Assembly (NCBI GenBank): GCA_023284085.1 | Contig: JAKVHY010000020.1 | Location: forward strand, 1-64,000 | Direction of reading: 5' to 3' | Source of the DNA: Shewanella benthica | Lineage (GTDB): Bacteria; Pseudomonadota; Gammaproteobacteria; Enterobacterales; Shewanellaceae | Length of the DNA stretch: 64,000 nt | Shown: positions 35,655 to 46,262 of the stretch, one piece after another | How the letters are laid out: each line of letters begins with the position of its first letter | How positions within the stretch are numbered: the stretch's first letter is position 1 | The notes under the pieces: generated by a model | Told to the model about the DNA's origin: nothing | What the model saw: only the letters and a program-made list of their open reading frames with translations | The model's database searches: none | Made by a program: the position numbers and the translations under genes

Positions 35655-37040
35655 TTATTCTATCGCGGCTATGCCTTCGGGCAGTTCACTCTGGCTGATA
35701 TCGATAATCGTCGAGCGATTCATGGTGATCTTATAACGCGCATATTGCACTGCGTCTTTGCCGTCTTTCACCGCTAAGATCAGATTGATCTGATAACGGC
35801 GTTCCACCGAATCATTGCTGATTTTACCATCCTGTTCCTTGTAGATCTTCGCCTTGCCCCGCTCCAGATGTCGGGCGAATGGGGCTAAACTAAAGTTAAC
35901 CTGCTCCTGTATCGACGTATAACCCGCCAGAAACTCTTTCTGGGTCACGCGGGTATGAATACCATAATGCAGCACTTCGGCATCGAGTTTATTCTGTCTA
36001 TGGCGCCGTTTAAGAATTTCGGCGACTTTATCCGGTAACTCGATAGTTTTCATAAAGTCTAACCAAACCAACTGCTTGGCAATCGGTGTCTGGCTATTTG
36101 TATCTCTGAGTATTCTGCTCCACTTGGGCCTGCCCTTCTGTATCAGGCGCCAGAGTGCATTGCGAATGTCTTCCTTAAAGATCTCACGAAAACCATAGAT
36201 CACAGCCAGCGTTAATACTAAGGCTATGGTTAAGCCGCTAAATACTCCCTGAGCCTTGATAATAAGCGCCGACACTACCAACATCACCATGGCCGTCGCA
36301 AAGCCGGTAGTCATCTTCTTAAGGCCTGTACCTAAGGTTTTCATCTCCTCTTTTAATACAACACCTTGCTGGATCAAACGTCTGAGCAGCAACATCTTGT
36401 TGGAGATGCGATTAGGATCATCTTTAGTCTGTTGTGAATTATACCGCTTAGTTTTTCTATGTTCATTCTCAGCCCGGCACAGGGCAATTGCCGAATCTAA
36501 AATCTCACTGTATTCGCTACTTCTAGGCGCTGTGGACAAGAGTTTCAGTAGACGCTGTTCACAGAACCAGGAGAGGTAATTGTCAGCATTCTCAAAATAG
36601 GACTTCCATTTTGGATCGCTCGGCTCATTGCGACGAAACTTCTTCAGCAGTTGGCTCACCAAGTCGCACAGGCCTTGCAGAGAATTGAAGAAGTTTTCTG
36701 GAGTTTCAATTTGTGCCAACTCCTTGCTATCGGTCTCGATGGCAACAGAGAATTGATAGGCAAATAGATTCAAGTAGAGGCGGAATTCTTCTATCGTACG
36801 TTTCTTCTGACTGGCAAAACGGCTCTGTACCAGAGGCAGGTGCAGTCCGGTGGAGTAATATGAACGACGCCCCGTGATTGCCGAGTGATAGTACTCCTCT
36901 TCATTCAGGCTCTGAGGACCTATTCCCATCTCTTTAGGCAAGAAGAAATAGAGATCCAAACGTCGGTTATCCCCCACCTTCATCTGATGAATAAACTTAA
37001 TAGAGAGCGACTCTTCCTGCTTGACTCTAATCTTCGACAC
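35655..37040 (-). CDS. Hypothetical membrane protein, about 460 aa
   Basis: 461 residues. The N-terminal 230 residues are soluble and helical (KFRRNEPSDPKWKSYFENAD). A pair of transmembrane segments lies near residues 245-290 (TAMVMLVVSALIIKAQ, LTIALVLTLAVIYGF), and a cytoplasmic C-terminal part contains ALWRLIQKGRPKWSRIL and a beta-rich end (RYQINLILAVKDGKDAVQY). No catalytic motif is visible and I do not recognise the family. Convergent with the sensor gene before it. The 385 bp upstream (37041-37425) holds no gene that I can support. Confidence 0.65.
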   Translation of the reverse strand: MSKIRVKQEESLSIKFIHQMKVGDNRRLDLYFFLPKEMGIGPQSLNEEEYYHSAITGRRSYYSTGLHLPLVQSRFASQKKRTIEEFRLYLNLFAYQFSVAIETDSKELAQIETPENFFNSLQGLCDLVSQLLKKFRRNEPSDPKWKSYFENADNYLSWFCEQRLLKLLSTAPRSSEYSEILDSAIALCRAENEHRKTKRYNSQQTKDDPNRISNKMLLLRRLIQQGVVLKEEMKTLGTGLKKMTTGFATAMVMLVVSALIIKAQGVFSGLTIALVLTLAVIYGFREIFKEDIRNALWRLIQKGRPKWSRILRDTNSQTPIAKQLVWLDFMKTIELPDKVAEILKRRHRQNKLDAEVLHYGIHTRVTQKEFLAGYTSIQEQVNFSLAPFARHLERGKAKIYKEQDGKISNDSVERRYQINLILAVKDGKDAVQYARYKITMNRSTIIDISQSELPEGIAAIE

Positions 37041-37425
37041 TTAGCTCCTGTTTCCTTTAAATTCCAGCATAATGCCTTATCGCTTTAGCCTGTTCTCTCG
37101 AGGTCACTATACTAATCTTGGCAAATAGCATGGGATTATCTCAAGGAATAGAATTAACAATTTACTATGGCAATGTTTGGTGTGCTGCAAAGCACGATCT
37201 TTTCTCATTTCGGCCTAAAAAGGCCATACTGAGAGTAATGGTTTGGTCACTTTCTCATGCAGAAAATACAAGAGGTGGATTTAGATAAAATAGTTAAAAA
37301 TTAATAGGATATTAGATCATAAGTATAGTCTAAAAGCTTATTAATACCATATTAGAAATATGAGGAGACTTACCTTGAAGGCCCTTCTTGATGTATCACA
37401 GATCAATAGGTTTGAGCTAACACGA
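37041..37425. other. Intergenic region, no gene seen
   Basis: 385 bp, AT-rich. GGCCTAAAAAGGCC (near 37213-37226) is a small inverted repeat. Promoter for the downstream minus-strand gene expected; no ORF supported. Confidence 0.4.
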
Positions 37426-37950
37426 TTAATCAAGATCGCAGATCCAGATACCATCACCAGGATTAAACTGAATGACAGCATAACCTTTAGCGCTATCCAT
37501 ATCTATAATGTGGAGGTGTAAACTCGCTGTTTTTGAATATGTTAAAGTCTGTTTCGCCCAGTCTATTATGGAAGACATATGGGGTGGAATCGTTTTTTGA
37601 GCAAAACTAAGTTGCAACTCACCTTCATCGATCAATAACCTATAGGTCATACTCGCAACGTCAAGAGTATCTAGCACACCTCTGAAGGTGATTTGACCTA
37701 AGGGGTTTTCTTCACGGGAAAACTGATAATTTAAGATGACCTGTTTAGCGTTAGTTTCAACCGTTAACAATAACTCCAAATCATCTGAGGCATCTTGCCC
37801 ATATGAGTGTCCTTTACAAACCAGATCGATCCCATCTTCACTTAAATGATAATAGTGCACACCAAAAATTAATATTACAACGGTGAGTAAACAGAACAAT
37901 ATTGGCCATACCTGCAGCCCATTTTTATTTCTCTGAGTAAAATCAACCAC
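37426..37950 (-). CDS. Single-pass membrane protein, ToxS-like partner
   Basis: 174 residues. A short cytoplasmic N-terminus (MVDFTQRNKNGLQV) is followed by one transmembrane helix (WPILFCLLTVVILIFGVHYY, about 15-34) and a periplasmic beta-rich domain of about 140 residues ending in DGIWICDLD. Its size, topology and 8-bp overlap with the upstream ToxR-like gene match ToxS-type accessory proteins, which stabilise or modulate the ToxR periplasmic domain. Sequence alone does not prove homology to ToxS; topology and context do the work here. Confidence 0.6.
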   Translation of the reverse strand: MVDFTQRNKNGLQVWPILFCLLTVVILIFGVHYYHLSEDGIDLVCKGHSYGQDASDDLELLLTVETNAKQVILNYQFSREENPLGQITFRGVLDTLDVASMTYRLLIDEGELQLSFAQKTIPPHMSSIIDWAKQTLTYSKTASLHLHIIDMDSAKGYAVIQFNPGDGIWICDLD

Positions 37951-38680
37951 AGATACCAGTCCTTTTTAACCATGCCTGATCGATATAATCCTTACTAGCA
38001 GCAGTTGAAATACCTTTAACGTTTTTCACCTCTATCCCCTCAGCACTTTCCCGCTTTAACACGATACTGGTCACTCTCAGATTATGATTAAATGAAACAA
38101 AAACATCATCCCAGAGCACAGTGTCGCAGCGCTCAAGCTGCTGTATAAAAAAACTAGAGAGGTCCTCCATATCGGCAAGGGGTTCCCCTTCATTAGACAC
38201 AGGGTAATAAGATACGATACCTGACGAGGTGAATATTTCACGCTTATTCAATGGTTTAATTGATTCTGCAGGTTCGAAAATTGAATGGATGAAGATAATC
38301 AATAGCAGAATCTGTGCGATTAAGAGCCCATACTTCTGCTTAGTCATGCCCGCTAAGGGGCCCGAGAGAGTATGATTTGTAGCAGGTTTCATTCTAGTAT
38401 GCAGGATGAAACCTTGATCATCTATGGTCTCTAACAACTGAGCAGATTGCTTGCCAAGAAAAAACCTGAGCCTATCGATCGCTTCCTGTAATTTAGCCGG
38501 TGTTCTATGCTCTTCTGGTAATAGTTGCAGCAACTGCTCTTTTGATAACACCTGCTCCCTGAAGCGGACTAAGTGTTCGAGTACAACAAACTCCACCAAG
38601 GGCATTTTCCAGCTGGTCTCATTTTGCTGATTTGATAGTGTGGTTCGCTTTATATCAAACCAGCAGCAACCAATTTGCAT
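37943..38680 (-). CDS. ToxR/CadC-like membrane transcription regulator
   Basis: 245 residues. The N-terminal 100 residues form an OmpR-type winged helix (LVEFVVLEHLVRFREQVLSK, then KLQEAIDRLRFFLG). One transmembrane helix lies near 120-137 (YGLLIAQILLLIIFIH), followed by a periplasmic domain with two Cys (near 182 and 244) that could form a disulfide. This is the ToxR layout: DNA binding directly controlled by an envelope signal. It is the first gene of a two-gene operon. The DUF481 outer-membrane protein gene upstream on the same strand could be a target; that is inference. Confidence 0.75.
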   Translation of the reverse strand: MQIGCCWFDIKRTTLSNQQNETSWKMPLVEFVVLEHLVRFREQVLSKEQLLQLLPEEHRTPAKLQEAIDRLRFFLGKQSAQLLETIDDQGFILHTRMKPATNHTLSGPLAGMTKQKYGLLIAQILLLIIFIHSIFEPAESIKPLNKREIFTSSGIVSYYPVSNEGEPLADMEDLSSFFIQQLERCDTVLWDDVFVSFNHNLRVTSIVLKRESAEGIEVKNVKGISTAASKDYIDQAWLKRTGICG

Positions 38681-38925
38681 AGTTAGCGGCCTAATTTATC
38701 TTACGGACAAACATTGTATCTATTCCTATCACTCTAGTCAGCGATCGCAATAACCTATCTAGAACCGATGAAAGGAATCGTGACTAAGAGCACACAAGCA
38801 GTTGATACTAGTGAACAAGTGTCGATACAAGTTAACTCAAGTGTAAATGACTAGTTAACGCGGCAGGGGTAGATGGGAGGTAAGTTAACAAGCGCCATGA
38901 TGACGCTTATTATTTTCAAATACGC

Positions 38926-39666
38926 TTAGAATGCGTAAAGTAAGGTCATATTCGTTTCAGTATCTGTACTCTCTTTATCATCGAGAGGCGAATCGTTATA
39001 ACGCACAATAACGGCAAATTTCATGGCTAAAGCGCCAATAATATTTGCTGTGACCGACGTTTCAGAGCGACCTTCAAATGTCTCACCAAAATCGGCAACA
39101 AACATCTGCTTGAACTTAGAACTCTCGGTGATCTCAGTTTCAAAGTTCATCACCCCATGGGCAACCCAACTGTCTTCGGTGTCATAACCCACAAGTGCAG
39201 CACTCTCAGTGTCTAGGCGTTTATACTTATAACCTGGACCGACTTCAACATTAAACAAAGTCTTACCATCATCGATAAACTTATGACCGTAACCAGAAGA
39301 AACCGTCGAGGTAGAGTCAAAACCAGTGAAAGGATCGATCTCATGGTTTGCGTTGATAAATATATAGCTAGTATCGGTTAACTGGTAATCGCCCTGGATC
39401 AAACCATAATAACGCTTACCCGTTACTTCACCCGTATCTTCCTTATATAGCGCTTCGAGCAAGTACTGATTTTCCCAGTTACCAAACTCGTGCTTCATAT
39501 CTAAACGGCCTTTTATCGATGTCGTTTCCGTATTACCTGTGGTCAAGGTCGCACCTAGCTCAGCGTCGCCGCCAAAGGTCTTATCGCCTTCGACAAAGTC
39601 AGCACCAGCTTGCGCAGCGAAAGGCGCCGCCATTAAAATAGCAGACGCTATCAGCATTTTTTTCAT
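38926..39666 (-). CDS. DUF481 outer-membrane protein
   Basis: 246 residues from ATG 39666 (GGAG ribosome-binding site upstream); a longer frame to 39789 is not supported. A signal peptide (MKKMLIASAILMAAPFAAQA) precedes a small beta-barrel: alternating aromatic strands such as YYGLIQGDYQLTDTSYIF and the C-terminal TNMTLLYAF, ending in Phe as outer-membrane proteins do. DUF481 members include the salt-induced YdiY. The role is probably in the envelope stress or osmotic response; not proven. It is followed on the same strand by the ToxR-like pair, with about 245 bp between. Confidence 0.85.
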   Translation of the reverse strand: MKKMLIASAILMAAPFAAQAGADFVEGDKTFGGDAELGATLTTGNTETTSIKGRLDMKHEFGNWENQYLLEALYKEDTGEVTGKRYYGLIQGDYQLTDTSYIFINANHEIDPFTGFDSTSTVSSGYGHKFIDDGKTLFNVEVGPGYKYKRLDTESAALVGYDTEDSWVAHGVMNFETEITESSKFKQMFVADFGETFEGRSETSVTANIIGALAMKFAVIVRYNDSPLDDKESTDTETNMTLLYAF

Positions 39667-39837
39667 TTTAATTCTACTCCGAAAGATCATATCCCTTAAA
39701 ATCGGCGCAATATTAACACTCACAAAACAGAATTGAAAATCTGTGATACAGATTAATGCATTTAGACAAAGAGACTCCAATCCGTTCAATCCCCAGTATT
39801 TTTATCTTATTTATGTTTATGTCAAAGGCCAGATACA

Positions 39838-39864
39838 AAAATGCCCGCGAGTCGCGGGCATTTT
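39838..39864 (-). terminator. Terminator of fbaA (works both ways)
   Basis: AAAATGCCCGCG pairs with CGCGGGCATTTT around AGT. A and T tracts flank both sides. It lies 19 bp after the fbaA stop. Confidence 0.9.
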
Positions 39865-39882
39865 AAAATATTCTATTTAGCT

Positions 39883-40947
39883 TTACTTAATCTGTGGATC
39901 TAACTCACCAGATTGGTACGCCTTATACATGGCTTGCAGCGACTTAGGCTTGATCTTAGAGCCCATGCCCGCGGCGCCAAATGCTTCATAACGCGTGGTA
40001 CAGATATCAGCCATGGCTTCCATAGATGCCTTAAGGAATTTACGTGGATCAAATTCGCTTGGATTCTCGGCCAGGAATTTACGTACAGCACCGGTTGATG
40101 CTAAGCGAAGATCGGTATCGATATTGACCTTACGCACGCCGTGCTTAATGCCTTCGACGATCTCTTCTAGTGGCACACCATAAGTCTCAGGGATCTCTCC
40201 GCCGTACTCATTGATGATCTTCAGCCACTCCTGAGGCACAGATGAAGAACCGTGCATCACTAAGTGAGTGTTAGGGATACGTGCATGAATTTCCTTGATG
40301 CGATCGATACGTAGTACTTCACCGGTAGGCTTGCGGCTAAACTTATACGCACCATGGCTAGTACCGATGGCGATAGCTAAGGCATCGACGTGAGTGTCAG
40401 ATACGAAACGCGCCGCCTCTTCCGGTGTGGTTAGCATCTGATCCATGGTCAATATACCCACAGCACCGATACCATCTTCTTCACCGGCTTCACCTGTCTC
40501 CAAGCTACCCAGACAACCAATTTCCCCTTCTACAGACACACCACAGGCATGAGCAAAAGCGACAGTCTTACGCGTTACATCTACGTTGTACTCGTATGAT
40601 GCTGGTGTCTTACCATCGGCCATCAAAGAGCCATCCATCATCACAGATGACATGCCAAGCTGAATAGAACGCTGACAGATATCTGGATCTGTACCGTGAT
40701 CTTGGTGAATACACACAGGGATGTCAGGATACTGCTCGAGAGCGGCAGCCATCAGATACTTAAGAAACTGAGGACGAGCATACTTACGTGCGCCAGCCGA
40801 TGCCTGAACAATCACAGGACTGTCTGTCGCTTCGGCAGCTTGCATGATGGCACGCATCTGCTCGAGGTTGTTTACGTTAAAAGCGGGTACGCCATAATCA
40901 TGTTCTGCAGCATGATCAAGCATTTGTCGTAGGGAAATTAAAGCCAT
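39883..40947 (-). CDS. fbaA: Class II fructose-bisphosphate aldolase
   Basis: 354 residues. Zn-dependent aldolase that splits or makes fructose-1,6-bisphosphate in glycolysis and gluconeogenesis. Visible: [20 protein letters not shown], the metal-binding HQDHGTD ([13 protein letters not shown]), [13 protein letters not shown] (phosphate-binding) and [11 protein letters not shown] near the C-terminus. The sequence type is that often labelled 'Calvin cycle subtype'. It is the third gene of the epd-pgk-fbaA order; 230 bp separate it from pgk, so it may have its own promoter. Confidence 0.95.
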   Translation of the reverse strand: MALISLRQMLDHAAEHDYGVPAFNVNNLEQMRAIMQAAEATDSPVIVQASAGARKYARPQFLKYLMAAALEQYPDIPVCIHQDHGTDPDICQRSIQLGMSSVMMDGSLMADGKTPASYEYNVDVTRKTVAFAHACGVSVEGEIGCLGSLETGEAGEEDGIGAVGILTMDQMLTTPEEAARFVSDTHVDALAIAIGTSHGAYKFSRKPTGEVLRIDRIKEIHARIPNTHLVMHGSSSVPQEWLKIINEYGGEIPETYGVPLEEIVEGIKHGVRKVNIDTDLRLASTGAVRKFLAENPSEFDPRKFLKASMEAMADICTTRYEAFGAAGMGSKIKPKSLQAMYKAYQSGELDPQIK

Positions 40948-41177
40948 TTTTTACTCCAATAATAGGGTGATACTAGACTTAAGTTTTTGCACTTAAATTG
41001 TAGCGTCACCGAGGTCACTATCGCTTGGATTGATTTTTATATGCCTTGGTCAAACACAATACTCAGACCTAAGTCTCAACATCGAACGTAACCAAAGCAC
41101 GGTTTCTTTTTATCGCTGATTTAGAGGTTATTTATAATTTTAACAGCGCTATTTAACTCTAAATCAGTTTATGTTTG

Positions 41178-42353
41178 TTATTTTCCGCGAGATTCTAACA
41201 TAGCTACGGCCGGAAGTTCTTTTCCTTCGAGAAACTCGAGGAAAGCACCGCCACCGGTAGAGATATATGAAATCTTGTCGGCAATGTCATATTTATCCAC
41301 TGCCGCTAACGTATCACCGCCACCGGCGATAGAGAACGCCTTAGACTCGGCAATCGCCAGGGCGATACGCTTAGTACCTTCACCGAATTGATCGAACTCG
41401 AACACGCCTACAGGGCCGTTCCAAACGATGGTGCCGGCGCCTTGAATAATTTTTGCCAGGGCTTCTGCACTGTCGGGACCAATATCGAAAATCATATCGT
41501 CCTTGGTCACTTCACTCACGTCTTTAAGCGTCGCGCTTGCAGTCGGGCTAAATTCGCTAGCTACCACAACATCGGTCGGTACTGGAATATCACCGCCTCG
41601 ACTCTGAGCATTAGCAACCAGACGCTTAGCCTCGTCGATAAGATTGGCCTCATACAGAGACTTACCCACTTCATGACCAGCAGCGGCGATAAAGGTATTG
41701 GCGATACCGCCACCGACCACGAGCTGATCGACTATGCCAGATAGACTCTCTAATACCGTGAGCTTAGTCGAGACTTTAGAACCACCTACAATCGCCACGA
41801 AAGGACGAGCAGGATTGTCCAGTGCTTTACCTAAAGCCGCAAGTTCATTGGCAAGCAGTGGACCGGCGCAAGCTATTGGCGCATGCATACCCACACCATG
41901 AGTCGAAGCCTGAGCTCTGTGTGCTGTGCCAAAGGCATCCATCACATAGACATCACAAAGAGCCGCAAGCTTCTTCGCTAAGGCTTCATCATTTTTCTTC
42001 TCACCGACATTGAAGCGTACGTTTTCAAATACAACCACTTCGCCAACGTTTGCCTCGACACCATCGAGATAATCATTAGCCAAACGCACAGGACAATCTA
42101 ATGCCTTAGTCAGGTAATCGACTACAGGTTTGAGGGAGAATTCAGCGTTGAATTCGCCTTCTGTAGGACGTCCAAGATGTGACATAACCATCACGGCAGC
42201 ACCTTTTTCCAGCGCAAGCTTAATCGTCGGTAATGCAGCCCTAAGACGCGCATCACTGGTGACAACGCCATCACTCACAGGTACGTTAAGATCTTCACGA
42301 ATAAGCACACGCTTACCTTGTAGATCCAATGCTGACATATTAATAATTGTCAT
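41178..42353 (-). CDS. pgk: Phosphoglycerate kinase
   Basis: 391 residues, the standard bacterial length. The N-terminal [15 protein letters not shown] is the PGK signature; [38 protein letters not shown] and the nucleotide-binding NGPVGVFE and GGGDTLAAV follow. Transfers phosphate between 1,3-bisphosphoglycerate and ADP. It sits between epd and fbaA. The 5' leader has AAAGTTAAA-type repeats (42361-42395). Confidence 0.97.
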   Translation of the reverse strand: MTIINMSALDLQGKRVLIREDLNVPVSDGVVTSDARLRAALPTIKLALEKGAAVMVMSHLGRPTEGEFNAEFSLKPVVDYLTKALDCPVRLANDYLDGVEANVGEVVVFENVRFNVGEKKNDEALAKKLAALCDVYVMDAFGTAHRAQASTHGVGMHAPIACAGPLLANELAALGKALDNPARPFVAIVGGSKVSTKLTVLESLSGIVDQLVVGGGIANTFIAAAGHEVGKSLYEANLIDEAKRLVANAQSRGGDIPVPTDVVVASEFSPTASATLKDVSEVTKDDMIFDIGPDSAEALAKIIQGAGTIVWNGPVGVFEFDQFGEGTKRIALAIAESKAFSIAGGGDTLAAVDKYDIADKISYISTGGGAFLEFLEGKELPAVAMLESRGK

Positions 42354-42493
42354 TTATGTTTCCTTAAAAGTTAAAGTTAAAATTAAAGTTAAAAACGGGT
42401 AAATCAATTCGGTTCACTCTGACCGCTGGGACAAAACACCGGGCCATCAGATAAATATTGGATAAGGTCCTAGGACCTAGGAACTAGGACCTT

Positions 42494-43519
42494 CTAAGCG
42501 CTTCTTCTCGCCTTGATCATCTCTAAGCTGGTATCTAACATACGGTTGGCAAAGCCCCACTCGTTATCGCACCAAAGCAGCAACTTAACCAGATGACCGG
42601 CGCTCACTCGGGTCTGAGTGCCATCGACTATGCTGGATCTTGGATCGTGGTTGAAGTCACAGGACACCAGAGGCTCATTAGTATAGCCTAAAATACCTTT
42701 ATAGAGTCCCTTAGCCGAGTCACGAAGCACCTGATTTACAAGATCTATATCGACTCTTGAGGCTAAAGTTACCGACACATCTATGGCGGTGACATTTATC
42801 GTAGGAACTCGCACCGAGATAGCTTCAAACTTGTCTTTCATTTGCGGGAGTATTCGCTCTATGCCTCGAGCCAACTTAGTATCCACTGGAATGATCGATT
42901 GACCCGCGGCTCGTGTACGGCGCAGATCGTCATGATAGGCATCGATCACCTGTTGATCGTTCATCGCCGAGTGTATGGTGGTGATTGCGCCGCTTTTCAC
43001 ACTAAAGTGTTTATCTAACACTTCGATGACAGGCACGATACAGTTTGTGGTACAGGATGCATTAGAGACCACGGTATGCTCAGCCCGTAACAGTTCATGA
43101 TTCACCCCATAGACGATAGTCGCATCTACATCACTCGATGAAGGATGGCTAATGAGTACTTGCTTGGCCCCCGCATGAATGTGAGCCTCACAGCTGGTTC
43201 TATCGGATAACACGCCAGTCGCCTCATAGACGATATCGATATCCAGCTCCGCCCACGGCAGTTTGCTGGCATCTCTTTGATGCAGTAACTTGATGAAATC
43301 ATCACCGACATGCAGGTAATTTTCATCCGCACTCAGTTCTGCTGGAGACTGAAAACGTCCATGAGTCGTGTCGTACTTAGTGAGATGAAGAATTGCTTCG
43401 GGTTTAGCCAGTTCATTGATAGCGACGATCTGGATCTGATCACGCTTACCTGACTCATAAACGGCACGGAGAATTGAACGGCCGATGCGGCCATAACCAT
43501 TGATTGCAACTCTGATCAT
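42494..43519 (-). CDS. epd: Erythrose-4-phosphate dehydrogenase
   Basis: 341 residues, GAPDH superfamily. [17 protein letters not shown] binds NAD; the catalytic Cys is in [36 protein letters not shown] and [17 protein letters not shown] follow. The divergent features and the position before pgk-fbaA and after tktA indicate Epd (D-erythrose 4-phosphate to 4-phosphoerythronate, for pyridoxal phosphate synthesis), not the glycolytic GapA. The stop is followed by CTAGG-type microsatellite sequence. Confidence 0.9.
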   Translation of the reverse strand: MIRVAINGYGRIGRSILRAVYESGKRDQIQIVAINELAKPEAILHLTKYDTTHGRFQSPAELSADENYLHVGDDFIKLLHQRDASKLPWAELDIDIVYEATGVLSDRTSCEAHIHAGAKQVLISHPSSSDVDATIVYGVNHELLRAEHTVVSNASCTTNCIVPVIEVLDKHFSVKSGAITTIHSAMNDQQVIDAYHDDLRRTRAAGQSIIPVDTKLARGIERILPQMKDKFEAISVRVPTINVTAIDVSVTLASRVDIDLVNQVLRDSAKGLYKGILGYTNEPLVSCDFNHDPRSSIVDGTQTRVSAGHLVKLLLWCDNEWGFANRMLDTSLEMIKARRSA

Positions 43520-43711
43520 TTCGCGATTGTCATCCTATAAAGAAGCTAAGAATCTTGATAATACTTGATAACCATTCTCTTCAAGTATGCCATCAAGTAT
43601 GTCACCAACAAAAAATCACTTATCATGGCTCACTCCTCGAACGAATGAAACATGATAAATGGCCAATCCATTAGACTGGCAATTCTTACATCAAGCACTG
43701 TTTTGATGCAA

Positions 43712-43765
43712 TAACGGCTTACCTCAATATTTACGGCAAAATATGCCATATGAAGTAAGCCGTTA
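43712..43765. repeat. Inverted repeat between tktA and epd
   Basis: TAACGGCTTAC (43712-43722) pairs perfectly with GTAAGCCGTTA (43755-43765), enclosing a 32-nt loop. It lies about 60 bp past the tktA stop. No T run, so it may be a processing or weak termination signal rather than a full terminator. Confidence 0.65.
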
Positions 43766-43826
43766 ATTTAATCACAAACTAGCTAACGCCACAAAGTGGC
43801 TGCAATAGAAATGCAAAGCAGATCTA

Positions 43827-45821
43827 TTAACCTAGCTCGTTTGCAGTAGCGACAACATTTTCAACGGTGAAGCCAAAATGCTTCAACAAGTCTGCACCCG
43901 GAGCCGACTCACCGAAGGTGCTCATGCCCACAACAGCGCCGCCGAATCCGACATACTTGTGCCAGAAATCAACGTGAGCCGCTTCGATAGCAACACGCTT
44001 AGTCACAGACTTTGGCAGTACAGACTCTCTGTAAGCCGCATCTTGCTTATCGAACTCGTTAGTAGAAGGCATAGAAACCACACGGACCTTGTTACCTTGC
44101 TCAGTCAGTGCAGCGGCAGAATCGACAGCCAGTTGAACTTCAGAACCGGTAGCAATCAAGATCAAGTCAGGTGTGCCAGCACAATCGATTAAGGTGTAAC
44201 CACCTTTAGCGACGTTAGCTAACTGCTCTGCAGTACGAGCTTGAGCCTTAAGGCCCTGACGACTGAAGATTAGTGACGTTGGAGCATCACGACGCTGAAT
44301 AGCAGACTTCCACGAAACCGCAGTTTCTGCCGCATCACATGGACGCCAAACTGTCATGTTTGGAGTCATACGCAAGTTAGCAAGTTGCTCTACTGGCTGG
44401 TGAGTCGGACCATCTTCACCTTGACCGATAGAATCGTGAGTATAAACCCAGACGTTTTGGATACCCATAAGCGCAGACATACGTACCGCGTTACGTGCGT
44501 ACTCCATAAACATCATGAACGTTGCACCATAGTTGATGAAACCACCGTGAAGTGATGCACCATTCATGATACCGCTCATACCGAATTCACGTACACCGTA
44601 GTAGATGTAGTTACCGGCCGGATCGTCTTGAATACCTTTAGAACCAGACCAAAGAGTCAGGTTAGAACCTGCAAGGTCGGCAGAGCCGCCTAACATTTCA
44701 GGTAACATTGCAGCGAATGTGCCGATAGCATTTTGTGATGCCTTACGGCTGGCAATGCCTTCTGCCTTGTCTTGACACTCTTGAATGAAGGCTTGCGCTT
44801 TCTCTTCAAAATCTGCTGGTAAGTCACCCGTGATCACGCGGCGCTTATATTCTGCAGCAAGTTCAGGGAATGCAGTTTCATAGGCAGCAAACTTGTCATT
44901 CCAGCTGGCTTCGTTAGTCGCGCCAGCATCTTTAGCATCCCAACCTGCGTATACATTTTCAGGGATTTCGAAAGGACCGTGTTCCCAACCGAGGAATTCA
45001 CGCGTCGCTGCGATCTCAGCATCACCCAGAGGTGCGCCGTGGCAGTTATGCGTACCAGACTTGTTAGGAGAACCGAAACCGATAACTGTTTTGCAACAGA
45101 TCATGGTCGGCTTGTCGGTAACCGACTTAGCTTCTGCGATGGCGGCGCGAATAGCATCGCTATCATGACCATCAACACCAGCAATCACATGCCAACCGTA
45201 AGCATCGAAACGCTTTGGCGTATCATCGGTAAACCAACCTTCGACGTGACCATCGATAGAGATGCCGTTGTCATCCCAAAACATGATCAGCTTGCCAAGG
45301 CCTAAAGTTCCCGCTAAAGAACAGGCTTCGTGTGAGATGCCTTCCATCAGACAACCGTCACCCAAGAAACAATAGGTGAAGTGATCGACTATGTCGTGGC
45401 CAGGTTGGTTGAACTGAGCCGCTAAGGTCTTCTCAGCAATAGCCATACCTACGGCGTTACTGATACCAGCGCCCAATGGACCTGTGGTTGTTTCAACACC
45501 AGGGGTGTAACCATATTCTGGGTGACCAGGAGTCTTAGAATGCAACTGACGGAACTGTTTAAGCTCTTCGATAGGCAGTGCATAGCCTGTCAGATGAAGC
45601 AAAGAGTATATAAGCATAGAACCATGGCCGTTTGATAAAACGAAACGGTCACGATCAACCCACTCTGGGTTATTAGGGTTGTGCTTAAGGAAGTCATTCC
45701 AAAGCACTTCAGCGATATCCGCCATTCCCATTGGTGCACCTGGGTGACCAGAATTGGCTTTTTGAACGGCATCCATACTTAATGCGCGGATAGCGTTTGC
45801 GAGTTCTTTACGAGATGACAT
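43827..45821 (-). CDS. tktA: Transketolase
   Basis: 664 residues, standard length. Thiamine pyrophosphate binding is shown by [20 protein letters not shown] and later [11 protein letters not shown] (GDG...N motif). [19 protein letters not shown] is the N-terminal signature; the second domain has [15 protein letters not shown] and [20 protein letters not shown]. It moves two-carbon units between sugar phosphates in the pentose phosphate pathway. First in the tktA-epd-pgk-fbaA order; divergent from metK. Confidence 0.97.
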   Translation of the reverse strand: MSSRKELANAIRALSMDAVQKANSGHPGAPMGMADIAEVLWNDFLKHNPNNPEWVDRDRFVLSNGHGSMLIYSLLHLTGYALPIEELKQFRQLHSKTPGHPEYGYTPGVETTTGPLGAGISNAVGMAIAEKTLAAQFNQPGHDIVDHFTYCFLGDGCLMEGISHEACSLAGTLGLGKLIMFWDDNGISIDGHVEGWFTDDTPKRFDAYGWHVIAGVDGHDSDAIRAAIAEAKSVTDKPTMICCKTVIGFGSPNKSGTHNCHGAPLGDAEIAATREFLGWEHGPFEIPENVYAGWDAKDAGATNEASWNDKFAAYETAFPELAAEYKRRVITGDLPADFEEKAQAFIQECQDKAEGIASRKASQNAIGTFAAMLPEMLGGSADLAGSNLTLWSGSKGIQDDPAGNYIYYGVREFGMSGIMNGASLHGGFINYGATFMMFMEYARNAVRMSALMGIQNVWVYTHDSIGQGEDGPTHQPVEQLANLRMTPNMTVWRPCDAAETAVSWKSAIQRRDAPTSLIFSRQGLKAQARTAEQLANVAKGGYTLIDCAGTPDLILIATGSEVQLAVDSAAALTEQGNKVRVVSMPSTNEFDKQDAAYRESVLPKSVTKRVAIEAAHVDFWHKYVGFGGAVVGMSTFGESAPGADLLKHFGFTVENVVATANELG

Positions 45822-46201
45822 GCTGTCTCCTGCTTGGTTTTGAGGTCTAGATAATCGAGCGCCATATCAATTAGCACTTAAATTAAGAGTCGATGTTCTA
45901 CTGCAAAATTTGGAGCCATATTTTCGCCCACATAACAGGCGGACGCAAACGATAATTCACCAAACCATGATTTTTCCTGTAAGTCGTAAGGACGAACCGC
46001 CATCGGCGAAACACCAGGATCGCTAAACGCCGCCTTTACCTCATTTAAAACGGAAATAAATTCATCGACACTTGTGAATATATAAGGCTGATAACTAAGG
46101 GTTTATAAGTTACAAACAAATTGCTTTCACATATTCAATGTCACAATATCTGCGAATAATTAGTGAACGGGGGTGATCGCCGACTCGTTTTGAATTAATA
46201 T
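45822..46201. promoter_or_regulatory. Divergent region between tktA and metK
   Basis: About 380 bp without a credible ORF. It must carry both promoters; the MetJ boxes sit at its metK end. Confidence 0.5.
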
Positions 46202-46225
46202 AGACGTCTAGATGTAGATACTTCT
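46202..46225 (+). promoter_or_regulatory. MetJ operator: three tandem met boxes
   Basis: AGACGTCT (exact consensus, 46202-46209), AGATGTAG (46210-46217) and ATACTTCT (46218-46225) are contiguous 8-mers, the arrangement bound by MetJ with S-adenosylmethionine as corepressor. They lie about 40 bp upstream of the metK start, as expected for repression of SAM synthesis. Confidence 0.88.
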
Positions 46226-46262
46226 ACACATTCAAATTGTTTTAAAAATGAGATTTATCACC

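Noticed and set aside
46100..46262. SAM riboswitch upstream of metK
   Set aside because: No conserved riboswitch helices seen; tandem MetJ boxes account for control.
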